The position numbers and the translations under genes were made by a program. 64,000 nt of DNA, from contig NZ_JACHIB010000017.1 in the NCBI RefSeq assembly GCF_014203015.1, forward strand, positions 1 to 64,000. Direction: 5' to 3'. Below, in pieces: positions 59,169 through 64,000 of the stretch. The DNA is from Castellaniella defragrans. Lineage in GTDB: Bacteria > Pseudomonadota > Gammaproteobacteria > Burkholderiales > Burkholderiaceae_B. The notes below the pieces were generated by a model. That model was given only the letters and a program-made list of their open reading frames with translations. It was not told the DNA's origin and did no database searches. How positions within the stretch are numbered: position 1 is the stretch's first letter; the number at the start of each line of letters is the position of its first letter.

Positions 59169-60893
59169 ATGATCAAGATCGACTATCAGACACAGCGCCT
59201 GAGCCTGCGCTTCTTCCTGCTGATGCTGGTGCTGTTCGGATTCCAGGTCCTGTTCGGCCTGCTGATCGCCGTGCAGCACGTGGACCCGCACCTGCTCTCG
59301 GGCATCCTCAACTTCAACGTCCTGCGCGCCGAGCACACCAATCTCGGCATCCTCTGGATCCTGTCGGGCTTCATCGGCACCATCCTCTTCATCGGCCCCC
59401 TGCTGTCGCGCCGCGAGCTGGCCGCTCCCGGCCTGATCCGCTTCCTGTTCTGGGCCCTGCTGGCGGTCACGCTGTGGAACGTCGCCACCCAGTCCCTGGC
59501 GGCGCACGGCATCGCCGGCTGGTGGCTGGGGCAGCCCTGGCTGCAGGAAGGCCTGGAATACCTGGAGGCCGGCCGCGCCGCCGACATCGTCATCTTCGTC
59601 GGCTTCGCCATCCTGGCCTGGGTGGTGCTGCGCACCTTCCCGGCGCGCCGCGAATGGAACGAGATCCACTGGGGGCTGGCGATCGGGGTCACCGCCCTGA
59701 CCTTCGTCTGGCTGTTCGGCGTGTTCTTCGTCGAGCGCCTGGACCTGCAGGAATACTTCCGCTGGTACGTGGTGCACTACTGGGTCGAGGGCGTCTGGGA
59801 AGTCATCCACATCAGCCTGGTCGGCTTCCTGCTGGTGCTGATGTTCAAGGCCGACGTCAAGGCGGTGGGCTACGCCGTGTTCTGGGGCGTGGCGATGGTC
59901 TGGCTGTCGGGCCTGATCGGCAACGCCCACCATTACTTCTGGATCGGCACGCCGGAATTCTGGCAGTTCTGGGGCTCGCTGTTCAGCGCCCTGGAACCGC
60001 TGCCGCTGGTGTTCTGCTTCTGGCACATCTACCTGGACGCCCACCAGGACCACCGCCCGCTGGAAAACGCCCCGGCCTTCTACTTCATCCTCGGCTCGGT
60101 GGTGCTGGAGCAGGTCGGAGCGGGCATCCTGGGCTTCACCATGACCTTCGCGCTGACCAACGTCTGGTCGCACGGCACCTGGGTCACGCCCAGCCACGCC
60201 CACCTGGCGCTGTTCGGCACCTTCGGCATGCTGGGCATCGCGTCGGCCTACTATGCCATCCCGCTGCTGCGCGGCGTGAAGGACTTCGACCAGCGGCTGG
60301 GCCGGATCGCCTTCTGGCTGGTCTTCGCCGGCATGCTGGGCATCGCCTTCGCCTTCGCCATCGGCGGCACGATCCAGGTCTTCCTGTACCGCGCCATGGG
60401 GCTGAACTGGTTCGGCGGCCAGGTCTTCCCCGCGATGCAGTTCTACAAGGTCCTGGTGCCGGTGTTCGGCCTGGTCTTCCTCACCGGCGCGGGCCTGCTG
60501 ATCTACGACCTGCTGACGCTGGGGCTACGCGCCCGCACCGCTCCCCGTGAGCAGGCGGTCCCGCGCGCGGCCGGCGCGGGACGCTGGGGCCGCACGCTGC
60601 ACGGCGCGGAAGCCGGCCTGTGGCTGATGGGCATGTGGCTCTTCGGCGCCTTCATCACCCTGGGGCTGCTCAGCTTCAACCTGGATGCCGTGGCCCAGGG
60701 CGATCCGACCATCCCCTACGTCCTGGCCGGCCTGGGCTATCCGGGCCTGCTGCTGATCACGCTGCTGTTCGTCTGGCGCTTCCTGGCCTCGCTGGAGGCG
60801 CGGGTGGCCGGGGCGGCGGGGGTGGCGGGCGAACCGGCGCCGTCCAGCCCCGCCGCCGGCCACGCACCGATCGATCAGGCCGCCCGGGCCTGA
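59169..60893 (+). CDS. norB: Nitric oxide reductase large subunit, extended NorB
   Basis: A 574-residue haem-copper superfamily protein with about 14 helices. The cNOR ligands of Pseudomonas aeruginosa NorB all have counterparts four residues earlier: haem b H56 and H345, haem b3 H343, FeB ligands H203, H254, H255 and E207, and the conserved E211 and E276. It should reduce 2 NO to N2O. Two extra helices follow the normal NorB end (about 482-545), and a Pro/Ala-rich tail ends the protein. No norQ or norD is adjacent. The 3' end overlaps the urea transporter gene by 19 bases. Confidence 0.88.
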   Translation: MIKIDYQTQRLSLRFFLLMLVLFGFQVLFGLLIAVQHVDPHLLSGILNFNVLRAEHTNLGILWILSGFIGTILFIGPLLSRRELAAPGLIRFLFWALLAVTLWNVATQSLAAHGIAGWWLGQPWLQEGLEYLEAGRAADIVIFVGFAILAWVVLRTFPARREWNEIHWGLAIGVTALTFVWLFGVFFVERLDLQEYFRWYVVHYWVEGVWEVIHISLVGFLLVLMFKADVKAVGYAVFWGVAMVWLSGLIGNAHHYFWIGTPEFWQFWGSLFSALEPLPLVFCFWHIYLDAHQDHRPLENAPAFYFILGSVVLEQVGAGILGFTMTFALTNVWSHGTWVTPSHAHLALFGTFGMLGIASAYYAIPLLRGVKDFDQRLGRIAFWLVFAGMLGIAFAFAIGGTIQVFLYRAMGLNWFGGQVFPAMQFYKVLVPVFGLVFLTGAGLLIYDLLTLGLRARTAPREQAVPRAAGAGRWGRTLHGAEAGLWLMGMWLFGAFITLGLLSFNLDAVAQGDPTIPYVLAGLGYPGLLLITLLFVWRFLASLEARVAGAAGVAGEPAPSSPAAGHAPIDQAARA

Positions 60894-61786
60894 GCCCCCC
60901 GGCGCAGGGCGGCCTGGCGCACCGCCCAGGTCGCCAGCAGGAACGGCGCCGTCAGCGGCGGCAGTTCCAGCGCCTGGAAGCCCCGCATCAGGCCAAGGCT
61001 GAGCAGCGCGCCCAGGCAGGGCCACAGCCAGCGCTCGAGGCGGCCCGGGCGGACCGCCCGCAGCGCCTCGGCCGCGAGCACGGCGTTGAAACCGTACAGG
61101 CCCAGCCCGGCCGCGTCGGGCGGGAAGCCCGCCAGGACCGCCGCCAGCAGGCACAGGCCCGAGGCCAGGCCGGCGGACAGCGCCGCTCCGGGCGCGCCCA
61201 GCGCCAGGCCCAGCAGGCACAGGGCGCCGGCGCGGGGATCGTCCAGGAACATCACCTGCCCCACCCCGCGCAGTACGCCCTGCACCGCCTCGCCCCAGCC
61301 GGGATCGGCGGCGGCCGCGGCGGCGGCCCGCGGCAGGTCCAGGCCTTCGGCCGCCGCCATCAGCAGCCAGGTCACGAGGACGAAGGGCGCCGTATAGGGC
61401 GGCGCCGCGCACCGGTTGCGCCATGCCCGCGCCGCCCACGTCGCCAGACAGGCCAGGGGCGCCACCAGGGACCAGGCGAGCGGCCCGGGCGGCAGCACGG
61501 CCATGATTCCCAGCCCGGTCAGCGCGCCGTTGTAGCCGTCCAGGCCGGCGCGGCCGCCGGCGTCGGCGCGACCCGCCGACAGGCCCCACACGGTCCCGGT
61601 CAAGGCGCCCAGCAGGCAGGCGCCCGCCAGCGTCCAGGACTGCCAGGCCACGGCGGCCAGCAGGACGGCGCCGGCCCGGGCGCTGGGCAGCAGATAGACC
61701 TGGCCGATCCCGCGCAGCACCCGGCGGCCGAAGACGGCGCCGAACGGAAACGGATCGCCGGACGAATCATGAACCCGCTGGAACAT
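60875..61786 (-). CDS. Urea transporter (UT family)
   Basis: A 303-residue membrane protein with the twofold repeat of the urea transporter family: L-R-G-I-G-Q-V-Y-L-L and later L-R-G-V-G-Q-V-M-F-L-D-D, and the paired Y-N-G-A-L-T-G-L and Y-G-F-N-A-V-L-A-A segments that line the pore. It allows passive urea movement across the inner membrane. No urease genes are in the window. The ATG at 61786 is chosen; the ribosome binding site is weak. Converges on norB. Confidence 0.88.
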   Translation of the reverse strand: MFQRVHDSSGDPFPFGAVFGRRVLRGIGQVYLLPSARAGAVLLAAVAWQSWTLAGACLLGALTGTVWGLSAGRADAGGRAGLDGYNGALTGLGIMAVLPPGPLAWSLVAPLACLATWAARAWRNRCAAPPYTAPFVLVTWLLMAAAEGLDLPRAAAAAAADPGWGEAVQGVLRGVGQVMFLDDPRAGALCLLGLALGAPGAALSAGLASGLCLLAAVLAGFPPDAAGLGLYGFNAVLAAEALRAVRPGRLERWLWPCLGALLSLGLMRGFQALELPPLTAPFLLATWAVRQAALRRGAQARAA

Positions 61787-61833
61787 GGAGCGCGCCTGGA
61801 AGATGAATGAATCAATGAATGAATGACGTGGCT

Positions 61834-61920
61834 GACGGACCCGAGCCGATGACGAACCGGAGCCGATGAGGGGCCCGAGCCGATGGCGAACCAGCGCCGA
61901 TGACGGACCCGAGCCGCGAT
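61834..61920. repeat. 17-bp tandem repeat (four full copies and a variant fifth)
   Basis: Units at 61834, 61851, 61868 and 61885 are each 17 bases and end in CCGAT; a fifth, 19-base variant runs 61902-61920. Their consensus is close to GACGGACCCGAGCCGAT. Next to it (61802-61827) lies a short TGAA/ATGA-type tetranucleotide run. The array fills the gap between the urea transporter and the exporter genes and lies in no gene. Confidence 0.85.
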
Positions 61921-62044
61921 CGTACAGCGGGAACGGCGCGTGCGGGCGCGGCCGACGAAATAGCCTCCATTACGGCCGGCGCATGTCCCGGCCCGGCTTC
62001 CAGGACCGGCGTACAATCGAGCGGATGTCATCGTCCGATCCATC

Positions 62045-63262
62045 ATGAAAAACTCTCTCGCCACGGCGCCATCCGCCGCGCCTCCGTCCGAGCCCGGCGT
62101 CGCCTTCCCCGTCCTGGGGGCCATCAGCCTCACCCACCTGCTCAACGACATGATGCAGTCGGTGCTGCTGGCCATCTACCCGGTGCTGCAGGGCCGCTTC
62201 GACCTCAGCTTCGCCCAGGTCGGCATCATCACCCTGGCCTTCCAGTTCTCGTCCTCGCTGCTGCAGCCGCTGGTGGGCCGGTTCACGGACCGCCGCCCGC
62301 TGCCCTATTCCCTGCCGATCGGCATGGGCTTCACCTGCTGCGGCCTGCTGCTGCTGTCCCAGGCCTGGAACTTCCCCCTGGTGGTGCTGGCCGCCACGCT
62401 GGTGGGGGCCGGGTCCTCGGTGTTCCATCCGGAATCCTCGCGGGTGGCGCGCATGGCCTCGGCCGGCCACCACGGCCTGGCCCAGTCGATCTTCCAGGTG
62501 GGCGGCAACATCGGCTCTTCCATCGGCCCGCTGCTGGCGGCCCTGCTGATCGTGCCGCACGGCCAGGAAAGCGTCGCCTGGGTGTCACTGGCCGCGCTGG
62601 CCGGCATCTGCATCCTGCTGGGCGTCAGCCGCTGGTACGCCGCCAACCTGTCCGGCGTGCGCGGACGCGCGTCGCTGCGCAAGACCGACAACGGCCTGTC
62701 GGCGCGCCAGGTGCGCGGCGCGGTGTTCATCCTGCTGCTGCTCATCTTCAGCAAATATTTCTACCTGGCGGGACTGAACAGCTATTTCACCTTCTTCCTG
62801 ATCGACCGCTTCGGCCTGGACGTCCAGCAGGCGCAATATTCCCTGTTCGTGTTCCTGGCCGGCGTGGCCACCGGCACGCTGGCCGGCGGCCCCATCGGCG
62901 ACCGCGTCGGCCGCAAGCGCGTCATCTGGGGCTCGATCCTGGGCACGGCGCCGTTCTCCCTGGCGCTGCCCTACGCCAACCTGCACTGGACCCTGATCCT
63001 GGTGTTCTGCGCCGGCTTCATGATCGCCTCGGCCTTCCCGGCCATCATCGTCTACGCGCAGGAACTCATGCCCGGCAAGACCGGCACGGTCTCGGGCCTG
63101 TTCTTCGGCCTGGCCTTCGGCATGGGCGGGATCGGCGCCGCCGCGCTGGGCCGGCTGGCCGACGCCACCAGCATCGCCTTCGTCTACCACCTGTGCGCCT
63201 TCCTGCCGCTGCTGGGCCTGGCCGCCTTCTTCCTGCCGGACACCCGGCGCCGCGCCGCATGA
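62045..63262 (+). CDS. MFS exporter, fosmidomycin-resistance (Fsr) type
   Basis: A 405-residue major facilitator with 12 predicted helices. The family patterns H-L-L-N-D-M-M-Q-S (helix 1), G-R-F-T-D-R-R (loop 2-3), S-S-V-F-H-P-E-S-S-R-V-A-R and G-G-N-I-G-S-S-I-G-P match Fsr proteins, which expel fosmidomycin and related compounds. The real substrate here is unknown. Its stop overlaps the next transporter gene by 4 bases. Confidence 0.87.
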   Translation: MKNSLATAPSAAPPSEPGVAFPVLGAISLTHLLNDMMQSVLLAIYPVLQGRFDLSFAQVGIITLAFQFSSSLLQPLVGRFTDRRPLPYSLPIGMGFTCCGLLLLSQAWNFPLVVLAATLVGAGSSVFHPESSRVARMASAGHHGLAQSIFQVGGNIGSSIGPLLAALLIVPHGQESVAWVSLAALAGICILLGVSRWYAANLSGVRGRASLRKTDNGLSARQVRGAVFILLLLIFSKYFYLAGLNSYFTFFLIDRFGLDVQQAQYSLFVFLAGVATGTLAGGPIGDRVGRKRVIWGSILGTAPFSLALPYANLHWTLILVFCAGFMIASAFPAIIVYAQELMPGKTGTVSGLFFGLAFGMGGIGAAALGRLADATSIAFVYHLCAFLPLLGLAAFFLPDTRRRAA

Positions 63263-64000
63263 AGCCGGCCGTCACCCGCCCGGCGGTCTGGCTGACGGCG
63301 GCCAGCCTCCTGCTGCTGGCCGCCAACCTGCGCCCGCTGTTTCCCAGCACGGCCATCCTGCTGCCCGAACTGACCCGGGCCCTGGGCCTCACCGGCGCCC
63401 AGGCCGGCTACCTGACCACCCTGCCCGTGCTCTGCATGGGCCTGTTCGCCCCCTTCGCGCCGCGCCTGGCGCAGCGCACCGGCATCGAGCGCACCCTGCT
63501 GCTGGTGCTGGCGCTGATCACCGCGGGTACGGCCCTGCGCGGCGTCCTGGGCGTGACGGGCCTGTTCCTGGGCACCGGCCTGGCGGGCGCGGGCATCGCC
63601 CTGGGCAACGTGCTGCTGCCCAGCCTGGTGAAGCGGGATTTTTCCGACCGTGCGGCCCTGATGACCGGCCTGTACACCATGAGCCTTGTGGGCGGCGCCG
63701 CCCTGGCCGCCGCCGTCACGCTGCCGGTCACCCGGGCCCTGGACGGCCGCTGGGACCTGGGCCTGGCGCTGTGGGCCGTCCCGGGCGTGGCGGCGCTCGC
63801 GGCCTGGGCGCCGATCGCCCTGCGCGCCCCCGGCCGCCCGGCGGGCGGGCGCCACATCCTGCCGGTCGACGGCCTGCGGCGCGACGGCCTGGCCTGGGCC
63901 GTCACCCTGTTCATGGGCCTGCAGTCGGCGCTGGCCTATTGCGTGCTGGGCTGGATGGCGCCGATGCTGCGCGATCGCGGGCTGGACGGCACCGAGGCCG
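63259..64000 (+). CDS. CynX/NimT-type MFS transporter, cut off by the window end
   Basis: The first 247 residues of a major facilitator of the cyanate/nitroimidazole transporter group. L-L-L-L-A-A-N-L-R-P opens helix 1, and G-A-G-I-A-L-G-N-V-L-L-P-S-L-V-K-R-D-F is the characteristic central motif. The ATG overlaps the upstream stop (ATGA). The gene continues beyond 64000, so only the first seven or so helices are seen. Confidence 0.85.
   Translation, partial: MKPAVTRPAVWLTAASLLLLAANLRPLFPSTAILLPELTRALGLTGAQAGYLTTLPVLCMGLFAPFAPRLAQRTGIERTLLLVLALITAGTALRGVLGVTGLFLGTGLAGAGIALGNVLLPSLVKRDFSDRAALMTGLYTMSLVGGAALAAAVTLPVTRALDGRWDLGLALWAVPGVAALAAWAPIALRAPGRPAGGRHILPVDGLRRDGLAWAVTLFMGLQSALAYCVLGWMAPMLRDRGLDGTEA

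Noticed and set aside
59169-60893. NorB read as a cbb3-type oxidase subunit I
   Set aside because: It has the FeB glutamate (E207), E211 and E276 of NO reductase and no oxidase cross-linked Tyr pattern that I can see; its partner contains a NorC domain.

Overview
The window is about 68% G+C, gene-dense DNA from a betaproteobacterium, most likely the Alcaligenaceae (Bordetella/Achromobacter/Castellaniella-like). The assignment rests on gene content and codon use only: recG-oxyR-dps order, glnA-ntrBC, livKHMGF, ugpBAEC, nadA-nadC beside nadB, a B12-dependent ribonucleotide reductase, and a manganese riboswitch in front of a GDT1 gene. No rRNA, tRNA, insertion sequence, prophage or CRISPR array was seen. 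It reads as core chromosome with a few unusual operons.

Layout. 0.2-0.6 kb: two tiny genes (a two-helix membrane protein and a Cys-rich zinc-ribbon-like protein). 0.65-5.2 kb, minus strand: IclR regulator, polar amino acid ABC transporter, hutG, hutD. 5.4-9.5 kb, minus strand: a mobA-like aromatic hydroxylase (TTG start), a periplasmic binding protein and a LysR regulator. 9.7-12.6 kb, plus strand: universal stress protein, zinc alcohol dehydrogenase and an FNR-type regulator, with a candidate FNR-type promoter in front. 12.7-14.8 kb, minus strand: a yybP-ykoY (Mn2+) riboswitch, then GDT1 and arsB overlapping by 4 bases. 14.9-18.7 kb: NAD synthesis (nadA, nadC, nadB). 18.8-24.4 kb: class II nrdJ, cytochrome c, redoxin, slipin/NfeD, DUF488. 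24.5-28.8 kb: fumC, an erythrose-4-phosphate dehydrogenase and a 2-hydroxyacid dehydrogenase in one operon, plus a GST. 29-34.9 kb: livKHMGF and proC. 35-39.3 kb: ugpBAEC with a small coupled ORF between ugpA and ugpE. 39.4-44.8 kb: a second livK, dps, oxyR, recG, ridA. 44.9-49.5 kb: fpr divergent from a Fur-boxed fbpABC. 49.5-53.7 kb: glnA-ntrB-ntrC with a sigma-54 promoter and two NtrC sites. 53.9-57.5 kb: hemW, rdgB, rph, yicC. 57.5-60.9 kb: an unusual nitric oxide reductase operon. 60.9-64 kb: urea transporter, a 17-bp tandem repeat, a fosmidomycin-resistance-type exporter and a cut-off CynX-type transporter.

How it fits together. The oxygen-independent ribonucleotide reductase, FNR-type regulator, universal stress protein and NO reductase suit a facultative anaerobe or denitrifier that also uses aromatic and amino acids. 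OxyR/Dps and the iron/ferredoxin genes form an oxidative-stress and iron block, and the glnA-ntrBC operon carries its nitrogen-control sites in full. The most notable item is the NO reductase at 57.9-60.9 kb. It has a small membrane protein, a NorC carrying a second caa3-type cytochrome domain, and a NorB with every cNOR metal ligand in place but about two extra C-terminal helices; no norQ or norD is adjacent. The second is the Mn-riboswitch operon that includes arsB.
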